A stretch of 64,000 nucleotides of DNA, taken from Chelativorans sp. Marseille-P2723. GTDB taxonomy: Bacteria > Pseudomonadota > Alphaproteobacteria > Rhizobiales > Rhizobiaceae. Below, one piece after another: positions 8,973-17,465 of this stretch. The stretch spans positions 806,001 to 870,000 of the forward strand of contig NZ_CADDWI010000008.1 of the NCBI RefSeq assembly GCF_902809845.1, read 5' to 3'. Each line of letters starts with the position of its first letter. The stretch's first letter is position 1. The notes beneath the pieces were generated by a model. That model had not been told where the DNA came from. It made no database searches and saw nothing but the letters and a program-made list of their open reading frames with translations. The translations under genes and the position numbers were made by a program.

Positions 8973-10010
8973 TTGAGGAAAACTTCCTTGAAAAAACCGG
9001 TCAGCAGGAGAAGCGAGAAAGGAAGGAAGTCTGCAAACGGGGAACTGACGGGCGACAGGCTCGCAGCCCTATCCCGTGCCGATCATACCCGGCTGCGTGC
9101 GGCGTGGATGTACTACATTGAAAACATGACCCAGAGTGACATTGCCGACGTTCTGGGCATCGGGCGAGTAACGGTCGTGCGCATGCTGGCGGAGGCTCGG
9201 CAACGCAATGAAGTGCGCATAACCATCGAGGGAGAGCTTGTTGAGACGGTCAAGCTGGAGCGGGAGCTTGAAAAACGCTTCGGGCTGGAACGTGCCATCG
9301 TCGCGCCAGTCTCGGATGCCAGTGTAAATGTCATTCCTGCCATCGGAGCGGCAACAGGCCGCTATCTGTCGGAAATGGTCGAGTCCGACCTGCGGGTTGG
9401 CGTCGGCTGGGGACGCACGCTACTGAGCTGCCTGCCCTATATCACGCCCCGCCCGCTTGAAAACCTTCAGGTAATTTCACTGCTTGGCGGCATTATCCAT
9501 GCCCGACGCTTCAACCCGGCTGAATTCGCCTGGCAATTTGCGCAGGCGTTCCGCGGCAACGCCTATCTCATTCCCGCCCCTGCGCTTGTCGACAGTGCGG
9601 AGACCCGGCAGGCACTGATCGAACGGTGTGGACTGAAGGACATCTTCGACAAGGCGGCGGAGCTCGACATTGTCGTACTGAGCGTTGGCGGGCTTGCCCC
9701 CGCCACTACAACGACGCATCAGGTCGGCTTCATCACGGAAGCGCAGCTCATGTCGCTTCAGGAGAGCGGGGCAGTTGGCGACATCCTCTTCCATTTCATC
9801 GACCAAAAGGGGCGGATCGTTGATCATCCCATCAACGAACTGGTCATGTCCGTGGGTCTGGACCGGCTTCGCCTCGGCAAATGGCGCATCCTCACCTCGG
9901 GGGGAGCAGACAAGACAGGAGCGCTGCTTGGCGCGATCGCGGTGATCGAGCCGCATGTGCTGATTACAGACGAGTTCTCTGCCCGCAGGCTTCTCGACGC
10001 GGCGGACTGA
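8973..10010 (+). CDS. SorC/DeoR-family sugar-binding transcriptional regulator
   Basis: A 345-residue regulator. An N-terminal helix-turn-helix (about 45-85, YIENMTQSDIADVLGIGRVTVVRMLAEA) is followed by the SorC-type effector domain of the sugar-phosphate isomerase-like fold (GVGWGRTL, ISLLGG, VLSVGGLAP, GDILFHFID, ILTSGGADKTGALLGAI). Family members bind phosphorylated sugars or polyols and regulate the matching catabolic operon. No ATG fits, so the start is TTG at 8973 or 8988. It probably controls the PTS operon upstream and the oxidoreductase operon downstream; possible operators are at 3267, 10783 and 16352. Confidence 0.9.
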   Translation: MRKTSLKKPVSRRSEKGRKSANGELTGDRLAALSRADHTRLRAAWMYYIENMTQSDIADVLGIGRVTVVRMLAEARQRNEVRITIEGELVETVKLERELEKRFGLERAIVAPVSDASVNVIPAIGAATGRYLSEMVESDLRVGVGWGRTLLSCLPYITPRPLENLQVISLLGGIIHARRFNPAEFAWQFAQAFRGNAYLIPAPALVDSAETRQALIERCGLKDIFDKAAELDIVVLSVGGLAPATTTTHQVGFITEAQLMSLQESGAVGDILFHFIDQKGRIVDHPINELVMSVGLDRLRLGKWRILTSGGADKTGALLGAIAVIEPHVLITDEFSARRLLDAAD

Positions 10011-10060
10011 CCCTCTTTGTACGTAATTCTTGTATGGCACGCGGAACGAGGTGATGCGGC

Positions 10061-10717
10061 ATGCGGATCGAACTTGTGATCTTTGATTGCGATGGGGTTC
10101 TGGTGGATAGCGAGCCGCTAGCCGCAGAGGCTATGGCTCTCGTTTATTCCCGCCATGGCATGGCCGTGAAACCCGAGAACATTGCCGCCGGTGTCGGCAT
10201 GAAGCAGACCGATATACTCTCGCTCATTGGAAGGAACACGGGCCATTATCTGCCCGAGAAGGCACTGCCCGAGTTATGGCCCGAGACACGGCGGCTTTTC
10301 GGCGAAAGGCTGAAGCCCACTTGCGGCCTCAGTGATTTCCTTTCGCGGCTGGACCGAAAGTCTTGCGTCGCCTCATCCTCAAGCATGGAGCGCATTGCCT
10401 ACAGCCTGTCCGTTACCGGCCTCGACCGCTTCTTTGGCGATGCGTTCTTCAGCTCCAGCATGGTGGCCAGGGGAAAGCCTGCGCCGGACCTCTTCCTCCA
10501 TGCCGCGGAACGCATGAGTGTCGACCCCTCCCGCTGCCTTGTTATCGAGGATTCGCCCTACGGCGTTAAGGGTGCCAAAGCGGCCGGCATGCGAGTGTTC
10601 GGCTTTACGGGCGGCACCCACGCCGACGAAGCTATGATCGAAAGGCTTGCTGCCGCCGGCCCGGCTGCCATCTACCAGAGCTGGCGAGAGGTGGAGGACG
10701 CTCTAGCCCAGCTTTGA
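10061..10717 (+). CDS. HAD-family phosphatase/phosphoglucomutase-like hydrolase
   Basis: A 218-residue HAD hydrolase of the beta-phosphoglucomutase-like subgroup. Motif I is FDCDGVLVDSEP (nucleophile Asp9, acid Asp11), motif II is the ASSSS region, the motif III lysine lies in RGKPAPDLFL, and motif IV is IEDSPYGVKGAKAAGM. Such enzymes remove phosphate from small sugar or polyol phosphates or isomerise them. It sits 50 bp after the SorC regulator, so it may act on the phosphorylated product of the PTS. The substrate is unknown. Confidence 0.9.
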   Translation: MRIELVIFDCDGVLVDSEPLAAEAMALVYSRHGMAVKPENIAAGVGMKQTDILSLIGRNTGHYLPEKALPELWPETRRLFGERLKPTCGLSDFLSRLDRKSCVASSSSMERIAYSLSVTGLDRFFGDAFFSSSMVARGKPAPDLFLHAAERMSVDPSRCLVIEDSPYGVKGAKAAGMRVFGFTGGTHADEAMIERLAAAGPAAIYQSWREVEDALAQL

Positions 10718-10729
10718 GCGTTACACGTC

Positions 10730-10793
10730 TTGACAACTCGCCTTTGTGAGTTATGTCACTGGACAATCGTATTGACTTTAAAACATATGTTCA
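10730..10793 (+). promoter_or_regulatory. Candidate promoter/operator before the oxidoreductase operon
   Basis: TTGACA at 10730-10735 is followed after 16 bases by TATGTC, a fair sigma-70-type pair. A second TTGAC (10772-10776) precedes the palindromic core ACATATGT inside ACATATGTTCA (10783-10793), about 35 bp before the ATG. The latter resembles sequences at 3267 and 16352 and may be the site of the SorC regulator. Confidence 0.4.
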
Positions 10794-10827
10794 TTACTCA
10801 AGAAGCAGCAGCCGGGGAGGACGAAGA

Positions 10828-12156
10828 ATGACTACCAATGTCGCCCTGACGGGCCTTGCACGAGACCTTGCCGAGCGGGAAGCTTCGGGTAAGCCTGTTC
10901 GTATTGGGCTGATCGGCTCCGGCGAAATGGGCACGGACATCGTCTCGCGTGTCGCTCAAATGCGCGGCATCGAAGTAGGCGCGATCGCAGAACTGAACCT
11001 GCCCGCCGCGCAGAAAGCGGTTGAAATCGCTTATCGCGAAGAAGGCCATACGCGCGAAGTCTCCAATGCTTCCGCCATGACCGAGACCATGGAAGCCGGC
11101 AAGATCGCCATTACCGGCGATGCGGATCTCGTCATCGGCAGCGATCTGATAGATGTGGTGGTGGATGCGACCGGTGTTCCCGCCGTCGGTGCCGAGATCG
11201 GCTTGCGCGCCATGGAGCATGGCAAGCATCTCGTCATGATGAATGTCGAGGCGGACGTCACCATCGGCGCCTATCTGAAGAGCGAGGCCGACCGGCTTGG
11301 CGTCGTCTATTCACTGGGCGCGGGAGATGAGCCGTCTTCCTGCATGGAACTGATAGAGTTCGTTTCCGCAATGGGGCATACGATCGTCGCTGCGGGAAAA
11401 GGCAAGAACAACCCGCTTAATATCGATGCCGTTCCTGACGACTATGCCGAGGAAGCCGCGCGGCGGAACATGAACGTGCGCATGCTGGTTGAGTTCGTTG
11501 ATGGATCCAAGACCATGGTGGAAATGGCAGCCATCGCCAATGCCACCGGACTTGTGCCTGACCGGCCGGGAATGCACGGGCCATCGGCCACCCTTGCGGA
11601 GCTCAACAAGACGCTGATCCCGCAGAAGGACGGGGGCGTGCTCTCCAGGGTCGGCGTGGTGGATTATTCTATTGGTAAGGGCGTTGCGCCGGGAGTCTTT
11701 GTCATTGCCGACATGTCGCATCCGCGCATCCGCGAACGCATGGAAGATCTGAAGATGGGCGAGGGACCTTACTTCACCTTCCACCGCCCCTACCATCTCA
11801 CATCACTTGAAGTGCCGCTTACCTGCGCGCGCGTCGTCCTTCACAACAAGCCGGACATGGTGCCGCTGGCAAAGCCCGTGGCCGAAGTGTGCGCGGTTGC
11901 CAAGAAGGACTTGAAGCCTGGAGACAGGCTCGATGCCATCGGCGAATATACCTACCGCGCCTGGATCATGCAGGCGCAAGAGGCGCGCGGGGCAAGGGCG
12001 ATACCTTGCGGCCTGCTCCAGGGTGGGCAGGTGCTCAAGCCTATCACCAAGGGTCAATTGATTACCTACGACAATGCCGCACCGCCTGCCGGATCGCGGA
12101 TCGCCGAGTTGCGTGCGCGGCAGGACCGGCTGGTATATGGAGAAGCGGGAGCCTAG
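10828..12156 (+). CDS. Homoserine dehydrogenase-like oxidoreductase with C-terminal SAF domain
   Basis: A 442-residue protein. Its N-terminal Rossmann fold has [12 protein letters not shown] near residue 27, followed by a homoserine-dehydrogenase-like catalytic region and a C-terminal SAF-type domain (about 345-430, [20 protein letters not shown]). This matches the family called predicted homoserine dehydrogenase with SAF domain (COG4091 type), often mislabelled FlgA-like. The substrate is not established for most members. GGGGAGGACGAAGA precedes the ATG at 10828. It is followed at once by E1alpha, so it probably oxidises or rearranges an intermediate that the dehydrogenase complex then cleaves. 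No sorbitol-6-phosphate dehydrogenase gene is present to do the usual first step. Confidence 0.85.
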   Translation: MTTNVALTGLARDLAEREASGKPVRIGLIGSGEMGTDIVSRVAQMRGIEVGAIAELNLPAAQKAVEIAYREEGHTREVSNASAMTETMEAGKIAITGDADLVIGSDLIDVVVDATGVPAVGAEIGLRAMEHGKHLVMMNVEADVTIGAYLKSEADRLGVVYSLGAGDEPSSCMELIEFVSAMGHTIVAAGKGKNNPLNIDAVPDDYAEEAARRNMNVRMLVEFVDGSKTMVEMAAIANATGLVPDRPGMHGPSATLAELNKTLIPQKDGGVLSRVGVVDYSIGKGVAPGVFVIADMSHPRIRERMEDLKMGEGPYFTFHRPYHLTSLEVPLTCARVVLHNKPDMVPLAKPVAEVCAVAKKDLKPGDRLDAIGEYTYRAWIMQAQEARGARAIPCGLLQGGQVLKPITKGQLITYDNAAPPAGSRIAELRARQDRLVYGEAGA

Positions 12157-12157
12157 C

Positions 12158-13195
12158 ATGGCCAAGGCACAAGCAAGCAGTCCACGTGCACCTGGGGCGG
12201 GCGCGAACCTGCCCTTTCTGTATCGCCACTACGACAAGGCGGCGCTGAGGGAGGCGCTACGGAAGATGCATCTTATCCGCCGCTTCGAGGAGGGGGCGGA
12301 AGACTCCTACATGCGCGGCCTCATTCACGGCACAATGCACCTTTCCATCGGGCAGGAGGCCAGCGCGGTCGGCATCTGCATGCCGCTCACGGAGGAGGAC
12401 CAGATAACCTCCACCCACCGCGGCCACGGACACTCCATCGCCAAGGGCGCAGATGTGAAGCGGATGTTTGCCGAGTTCTTCGGCAAGAGCACTGGCTATT
12501 GCCGTGGTCTTGGCGGCTCGATGCATATTGCCGATGTTTCCAAGGGAAATCTGGGCGCCAATGGAATTGTCGGCGGCGGACTGCCTATTGCGGTGGGTGC
12601 TGCGCTTTCGGCCAAGAAGCAGAAGAACGGCAAGGTAGTGGTCTGCTTTTTCGGCGACGGCGCCAATAATGAAGGAGCATTCCACGAAGCGCTCAATATG
12701 GCTTCGATCTGGAAGCTTCCGGTGATTTTCGCCTGCGAAAACAATCAATATGGCATGTCGACCTCGATAGCTCGTTCGACTGCCGTGCCGAATGTGGCCG
12801 ATCGCGCTGCCGCCTATTCGATGCCCGGCGTGATCGTCGATGGAAACAACCTTTCGGAGGTTACGGAAGCGTCTCACACCGCGATCGAGCGCGCGCGCGC
12901 TGGCGAGGGACCAACTCTTATAGAGGCCAAGACCTACCGTTATCGTGGTCACTCCAAGAGTGACCGGAACAGGTATCGAACCAAGGAAGAGATCGAGGAC
13001 TGGATGTCGAAACGCGACCCGATCGCTCTCTTCGAGGCGGAACTCAAGGGGTTCAACATCCTTGACGCCGCAGAGATCGATGCAGTCCGCTCGGAGGTTG
13101 AGCGGGAAATCGCAGAGGGCATCGAGTTTGCCAAGAAAAGTCCTATGCCTGATCTCGCCAGCCTGGAGCGTTACGTCTATACGGAGCTTGCCTGA
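12158..13195 (+). CDS. Thiamine-diphosphate dehydrogenase E1 component, alpha subunit
   Basis: A 345-residue E1alpha of the pyruvate/acetoin dehydrogenase family. The thiamine-diphosphate motif runs from GDGANNEG to [29 protein letters not shown] and [15 protein letters not shown] are also conserved. With E1beta it decarboxylates or cleaves a 2-oxo or hydroxyketo substrate and transfers the acyl group to lipoyl-E2. The ATG at 12158 follows the previous stop by 1 base and has GGGAG; an upstream ATG at 12137 would overlap. Its company (polyol PTS, SAF oxidoreductase) argues against housekeeping pyruvate dehydrogenase and for an acetoin-type or pathway-specific enzyme. Confidence 0.92.
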   Translation: MAKAQASSPRAPGAGANLPFLYRHYDKAALREALRKMHLIRRFEEGAEDSYMRGLIHGTMHLSIGQEASAVGICMPLTEEDQITSTHRGHGHSIAKGADVKRMFAEFFGKSTGYCRGLGGSMHIADVSKGNLGANGIVGGGLPIAVGAALSAKKQKNGKVVVCFFGDGANNEGAFHEALNMASIWKLPVIFACENNQYGMSTSIARSTAVPNVADRAAAYSMPGVIVDGNNLSEVTEASHTAIERARAGEGPTLIEAKTYRYRGHSKSDRNRYRTKEEIEDWMSKRDPIALFEAELKGFNILDAAEIDAVRSEVEREIAEGIEFAKKSPMPDLASLERYVYTELA

Positions 13196-14193
13196 TGGAC
13201 GCTGAACTTCGTGAGTTGAGCTATGCGCAGGCCATTCAGGAGGCCATGGCCATTGCCATGGAAGCGGACGAACGTGTCTTCCTGATGGGCGAAGACATCG
13301 GTGTTTATGGCGGGGCTTTCCAGGTGACGGGCGATCTTGTTCACCGTTTCGGCGAGGAACGGGTGATGGATACGCCCATTTCCGAACTCGGCGGTGCTGG
13401 CGTGGCCGTTGGCGCGGCAGTCACCGGTATGCGGCCGATCTTCGAGTTCCAGTTCTCCGATTTCGCCACGCTTGCCATGGAGCAGATCGTCAACCAGGCT
13501 GCCAAGATACGCTTTATGCTGGGCGGGGCTGTCTCTGTTCCGGTTGTCATGCGCTTTCCGGCAGGTTCGGGAACGGGAGCAGCGGCCCAGCACAGCCAGA
13601 GCCTCGAAGCCTGGTTCGGCCATGTGCCGGGGCTGAAGGTTGTCCAGCCGGCAACACCCTATGATGCCAAGGGCCTTCTCCTCGCCGCGGTTGCGGACCC
13701 TGACCCGGTGATGATCTTCGAGCACAAGCTCCTTTACAAGATGAAGGGCCCTGTTCCGGAGGGGCATTATAGCGTGCCAATTGGCAAGGCGGAGATACGC
13801 CGTGAAGGCAGGGATCTCACCATCGTCGCCAGCGCCATCATGGTGCATCGTGCGCTGGAAGCGGCGGCCGAACTGGAGGGCGAGGGGATCGATGTAGAGG
13901 TTGTCGACTTGCGTTCGATCCGCCCAATGGACCGAGAGACGGTCATTGAGAGCGTGAAGAAGACAACGCGGCTCCTTTGCGTTTATGAAGGCGTGAAATC
14001 GCTTGGCGTCGGCGCGGAAGTGAGCGCCATGATCGCTGAAAGCGATGCCTTCGATTATCTCGACGCTCCCATCGTGAGGCTTGGTGGCAGGGAGACGCCG
14101 ATTCCCTATAATCCCGAGTTGGAGAAGGCGGCGGTACCGCAAACCCCTGACATCGTGAAAGCGGCCAGAGATCTGGTGAAGGGAGCGCGCTGA
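13195..14193 (+). CDS. Thiamine-diphosphate dehydrogenase E1 component, beta subunit
   Basis: A 332-residue E1beta partner. Conserved features are the N-terminal [12 protein letters not shown]-like helix, [20 protein letters not shown], the DTPISELG loop, [20 protein letters not shown], and the transketolase C-terminal domain ([13 protein letters not shown]). The ATG shares one base with the E1alpha stop, giving translational coupling. E1beta in this family lacks its own lipoyl domain, as here. It is 3 bp from E2. Confidence 0.93.
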   Translation: MDAELRELSYAQAIQEAMAIAMEADERVFLMGEDIGVYGGAFQVTGDLVHRFGEERVMDTPISELGGAGVAVGAAVTGMRPIFEFQFSDFATLAMEQIVNQAAKIRFMLGGAVSVPVVMRFPAGSGTGAAAQHSQSLEAWFGHVPGLKVVQPATPYDAKGLLLAAVADPDPVMIFEHKLLYKMKGPVPEGHYSVPIGKAEIRREGRDLTIVASAIMVHRALEAAAELEGEGIDVEVVDLRSIRPMDRETVIESVKKTTRLLCVYEGVKSLGVGAEVSAMIAESDAFDYLDAPIVRLGGRETPIPYNPELEKAAVPQTPDIVKAARDLVKGAR

Positions 14194-14196
14194 GCC

Positions 14197-14793
14197 ATGC
14201 CGGTAGAAGTCATTCTGCCCAAGGTCGACATGGACATGGCAACCGGCCGGATTACCCGCTGGCATGTGAAGGAAGGAGCGGAGGTCAAGAAGGGCGACGT
14301 GCTCTTTGAGATCGAGACCGACAAGGCTGCCATGGAAATCGACGCGCCGGCAAGCGGCGTCATTCGCGATATCTCTGGCAAGGAGGGAGTGGATATCCCC
14401 GTCGGGCAGGCGGTGGCATGGATTTATTCGGAAGGCGAAGCTCCCGCCACCATACCTGCAAAGGAGACTTCAGAGGCGGCTCCTGAGATTGGCGAATCTG
14501 CGCCCGGCGCCGAAAGTGCGGCTTCCGAAGAAAGCGTTCCCGCATCCTTGTCGCCGGTTCTGGACACCAAGACGCCGGCCGATGCAAAAATGACGCCGTC
14601 CGGGGTCCGCGCGACGCCATTGGCTCGCCGCCTGGCGCGGGAAGCCGGCCTTGATCTTTCGGCCATTGTCGGTTCCGGCCCGCATGGGCGGGTTGTGAAG
14701 GCGGATGTGGAGAAGGCGCTTGAGGCCGGCACGGCCGCACCGGCGCCCGCCATTGAGGCGGCGGAGGCGAAAGCGCAGCCTGCGCCGCTGTGA
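14197..14793 (+). CDS. Dihydrolipoyl acyltransferase E2, N-terminal fragment (lipoyl and E3-binding domains)
   Basis: A 198-residue fragment with an intact lipoyl domain (1-77; lysine in EIETDKAAMEID), a Pro/Ala/Glu-rich linker and a complete peripheral subunit-binding domain (about 130-170, RATPLARRLAREAGLDLSAI then GSGPHGRVVKADVEKAL). It stops at TGA 14791-14793 because a 95-bp segment is repeated out of frame. Deleting one copy would join it cleanly to the catalytic half that follows. As it stands, the product could still be lipoylated and bind E3 but has no acyltransferase core. Codon third positions here are less GC-rich than in the catalytic half. Confidence 0.85.
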   Translation: MPVEVILPKVDMDMATGRITRWHVKEGAEVKKGDVLFEIETDKAAMEIDAPASGVIRDISGKEGVDIPVGQAVAWIYSEGEAPATIPAKETSEAAPEIGESAPGAESAASEESVPASLSPVLDTKTPADAKMTPSGVRATPLARRLAREAGLDLSAIVGSGPHGRVVKADVEKALEAGTAAPAPAIEAAEAKAQPAPL

Positions 14794-14883
14794 AGGCGGA
14801 TGTGGAGAAGGCGCTTGAGGCCGGCACGGCCGCACCGGCGCCCGCCATTGAGGCGGCGGAGGCGAAAGCGCAGCCTGCGCCGC
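14694..14883 (+). repeat. Perfect 95-bp tandem duplication inside the E2 gene
   Basis: Bases 14694-14788 and 14789-14883 are identical over 95 bp. The unit encodes the end of the E3-binding domain and the Ala/Pro-rich linker. Since 95 is not a multiple of three, the duplication shifts the frame and splits E2. At the junction the bases GTGA place a GTG start (14790) over the TGA stop (14791). It is either a recent slippage or recombination event, a reversible switch, or an assembly error. Confidence 0.95.
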
Positions 14884-15638
14884 AGGCCCTGGCAGATGAG
14901 GAGGTACTGCAGCTCTTCGAGGAGGGCACCTACGAGATCGTGCCGCACGATGCCATGCGCCGCACCATCGCCCGCCGCATGAGCCAGTCCAAGGCCACCG
15001 TGCCGCATTTTTACCTCACCGTTGATTGCCGCATCGACGCGCTGCTTGGCCTGCGCAAGCAGCTCAACGAGGCGGCGCCGCTGACGCAGGGCGAAGCGGG
15101 CGAGGAGCCTGCCTACAGGCTGTCCGTCAACGACATGATCATCAAGGCGATGGCGCTTGCACTGAAGGCCGTTCCCGACGCCAATGTCTCATGGAGCGAG
15201 GCCGGGATGGTCAAGCACCGCCATGCCGATGTGGGCGTGGCCGTTGCCATTCCCGGCGGGCTGATCACGCCCATCGTGCGGCGGGCGGAGGAGAAGACCC
15301 TGTCGGTCATCTCCAACGAGATGAAGGACATGGCCGCGCGGGCCCGTAACAGGCGGCTGAAGCCGGAAGAGTACCAGGGCGGCACGACGGCGGTGTCCAA
15401 TCTGGGCATGTATGGCATCAGGGACTTTGCCGCCATCATCAACCCGCCGCATGCGACGATCCTTGCCGTCGGGGCGGGCGAGCCAAGGCCGGTGGTCGAG
15501 GATGGCCATGTCAAGGTGGCGACGGTGATGACGGTGACGCTGTCCACGGACCACCGGGCGGTGGACGGTGCACTCGGCGCCGAACTGCTCTCCGCCTTCA
15601 GGCACCTCATCGAAAACCCCATGGCTATGCTGGTGTAG
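14790..15638 (+). CDS. Dihydrolipoyl acyltransferase E2, C-terminal catalytic fragment
   Basis: A 282-residue frame opening at GTG 14790, with linker then the complete acyltransferase core (about 55-282). It includes PHDAMRRTIARRMSQSKATV, SVNDMIIKAMALALKAVPDAN, AIPGGLITPIVRRAEEK, and the catalytic signature DHRAVDGALGAE with active histidine and aspartate. Expression as a separate protein would need reinitiation at the GTGA overlap; no strong ribosome site precedes it. Otherwise it is the broken 3' half of one E2 gene. Codon use is more GC-rich than in the N-terminal half, as if taken from a paralogue. Confidence 0.85.
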   Translation: MKADVEKALEAGTAAPAPAIEAAEAKAQPAPQALADEEVLQLFEEGTYEIVPHDAMRRTIARRMSQSKATVPHFYLTVDCRIDALLGLRKQLNEAAPLTQGEAGEEPAYRLSVNDMIIKAMALALKAVPDANVSWSEAGMVKHRHADVGVAVAIPGGLITPIVRRAEEKTLSVISNEMKDMAARARNRRLKPEEYQGGTTAVSNLGMYGIRDFAAIINPPHATILAVGAGEPRPVVEDGHVKVATVMTVTLSTDHRAVDGALGAELLSAFRHLIENPMAMLV

Positions 15639-15800
15639 GGTTCTGATGGTCTTATGGACGAACGATACTAGGCGAATCGCTGCCGTGACTGAATGCCTGC
15701 TTCTGGCCCTTTCCCGGCGCGCCGTTAAGGTAATTCCGGTTGCGAACCGGCTCGACTTGGTGTCCGATCACTCCATGACCATTCACAAGGAGGGTTAGCC

Positions 15801-16154
15801 ATGCAAGCCATGCCCACGCTGGTGAAGAGCCTGATCGATACTACGCCCGGCGATATGAGGATGCTGCTGCAGCGGTTCCGCGATCATGCCCTGGAGGAGC
15901 GGATGTCGCCTGTGGACACTGAATTGCTGATGGCCGATCTGGGCTATGACAGCATCCAGGCATTCTGCGCGGACGCCGACTTGCCCGAGCATGTCGCCGA
16001 ACGTTGGAGCCGCTTTGGAATCTCCTTTGAGATGCGCCAGGTGCTGACCTTCATGCTTCGCCAGCGCCAGCGTATACGCAAAGCCGTAACCGATTTCGAA
16101 AGCGTCACCCATGCAGGTCTAGACGATTTCATGCAGGAGAAAGGCGTGATCTGA
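15801..16154 (+). CDS. Small protein of unknown function after the dehydrogenase genes
   Basis: A 117-residue soluble, helical protein, not recognised. A very good AAGGAGG precedes the ATG, which supports it as a real gene. It has two parts: an acidic N-terminal half (SPVDTELLMADLGYDSIQAFCADADLPEHVAERW) and a basic C-terminal helix (FMLRQRQRIRKAVTDFE). It lies 162 bp after E2 and could be co-transcribed. It carries no cysteine pairs or known motif. Confidence 0.7.
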   Translation: MQAMPTLVKSLIDTTPGDMRMLLQRFRDHALEERMSPVDTELLMADLGYDSIQAFCADADLPEHVAERWSRFGISFEMRQVLTFMLRQRQRIRKAVTDFESVTHAGLDDFMQEKGVI

Positions 16155-16468
16155 CAGTCGGCGCTATTCGGCCTTTCCGGGCGGAAGAGGCCATTCGCGC
16201 CGTGATGTGGAAATATGCGGTTTTCTGGAATGTGCGATATGTGGGGGGTAGTCTGTCGTCATACTGTCATTCATGAATGTTTTGTGAGCGCTGCGGGCGG
16301 GTTTTCCTCCCGCTCGCAAGCCACTCGCCGTTCTTTTGTTGTTGACAGAGAACAAATGATCATTTCCTTTGGTGACGTGCACGCCAGTCAAAAAGGGCAT
16401 GCCGCTGCAGAGGAGGGTGAACGTCATGCCAAGGCAGCGTTCGCCGCAAACAGGGTAGGAGTAGCCTT
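16155..16468. other. Regulatory intergenic region before the ABC importer operon
   Basis: This 314-bp gap contains a Pho box (16253-16270), the palindrome CATTCATGAATG just after it, TTGACA at 16342, and the 12-bp palindrome AAATGATCATTT (16354-16365). No convincing gene lies here; the 85-codon open frame has no ribosome site or family resemblance. The layout suggests dual control by phosphate and possibly by the SorC regulator. Confidence 0.6.
16253..16270 (+). promoter_or_regulatory. Pho box (PhoB-binding site)
   Basis: CTGTCGT (16253-16259), spacer CATA, CTGTCAT (16264-16270): two 7-base direct repeats 11 bp apart, with one mismatch to the rhizobial consensus CTGTCAT-N4-CTGTCAT. PhoB bound here would activate transcription toward the ABC importer genes during phosphate shortage. 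It is about 200 bp before the first ATG, longer than usual, so a long leader is implied. Confidence 0.72.
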
Positions 16469-17443
16469 ATGAAGACAATCATTGGCAAGGTCGCACTCGG
16501 TCTCGCCGCGGCCACCTTCATCACCACATCCGCGCATGCGCTGTTGCTTTACACCTCTCAGCCGGAGGCTGATGCGACGCAGACGGTGGAAGCGTTCAAG
16601 CAGGCAAATCCCGGCGTCGAGGTCGAGATCTTCCGATCCGGTACGAGCGATCTGCTGAGCAAGCTCGCTGCGGAGATTGCAGCCGGCAATCCGCAGCCGG
16701 ACGTGCTGCTCATTGCCGATGCCGTCAGCATGGAACTGCTGAAGGCCGACGGGCATCTGATGCCTTATCCGGAAGCTGACGTCTCAGGCCTGGAGGAGAC
16801 TGCCTACGATGCCGACCGCACCTATTTCGGCAGCAAGCTGATCACCACCGGCATAGCCTACAACACCGCAGCTCCCGAGAAGCCTGAGAGCTGGAAGGAT
16901 TTGACGGGCGAAGCCTACAAGAATCTTATCGTCATGCCGAGCCCGCTCTATTCCGGTGCTGCGGCCTATCTTCTTGCCGGCTTCACCAACCGCGACGATC
17001 TCGGCTGGGATTACTTCGAGAGCCTGAAGGAGAACGGGCTGGTCACCGTCCAGGGCAATGGCGCGGTCCTGCGTTCTGTTGCCACGGGTGAGAAGGCCTA
17101 CGGCATTCTGGTCGACTTCATGGCGATGAACGCCAAGAATGAAGGATCCCCAATCGGGTTCGTCTTCCCGGAGGAAGGGGTACCGGCAGTGACCGAGCCG
17201 GTCGCTATCATGTCCTCCGCCAAGAACGTCGAGGAGGCGAAGAAGTTCGTTGACTTCATCCTTTCGGACGAAGGCCAAAAACTGGCGCTGGAGCAAGGCT
17301 ACCTGCCTGCCAATCCGTCGGTTGGTCAGCCGGAGTGGCTTCCTGAAGGCACGCAGGTCAATGTGATGCAGATTGATATCGACGCGGTGGTCAAGACGAT
17401 CGACGCGGACAAGGAACGTTTCTCGCAGATCTTCGGCGGCTGA
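16469..17443 (+). CDS. ABC importer periplasmic substrate-binding protein (AfuA/Fbp-like)
   Basis: A 324-residue binding protein with a cleavable signal peptide (about 1-24, cut after TTSAHA). It belongs to the iron(III)/sugar-phosphate/phosphonate-type cluster: LLLYTSQPEADATQTVEAF near the mature N terminus, then GNPQPDVLLIADAVSMELL and YPEEGVPA-like FPEEGVPAVTEPVAI. The tyrosine pair used by ferric-binding relatives to hold iron is not evident. With the Pho box upstream and phosphoesterase-like genes downstream, an organophosphate ligand is more likely than iron. The ligand is an inference. Confidence 0.88.
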   Translation: MKTIIGKVALGLAAATFITTSAHALLLYTSQPEADATQTVEAFKQANPGVEVEIFRSGTSDLLSKLAAEIAAGNPQPDVLLIADAVSMELLKADGHLMPYPEADVSGLEETAYDADRTYFGSKLITTGIAYNTAAPEKPESWKDLTGEAYKNLIVMPSPLYSGAAAYLLAGFTNRDDLGWDYFESLKENGLVTVQGNGAVLRSVATGEKAYGILVDFMAMNAKNEGSPIGFVFPEEGVPAVTEPVAIMSSAKNVEEAKKFVDFILSDEGQKLALEQGYLPANPSVGQPEWLPEGTQVNVMQIDIDAVVKTIDADKERFSQIFGG

Positions 17444-17465
17444 TAGTTCCAGAGTATCCGACAAC

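Noticed and set aside
13177-14265. 362-codon minus-strand frame opposite E1beta
   Set aside because: It covers the E1beta gene exactly in reverse and has His/Arg-rich shadow composition.
16215-16472. 85-codon frame over the Pho box region
   Set aside because: It would place the Pho box and palindromes inside a gene, and it has no ribosome site.
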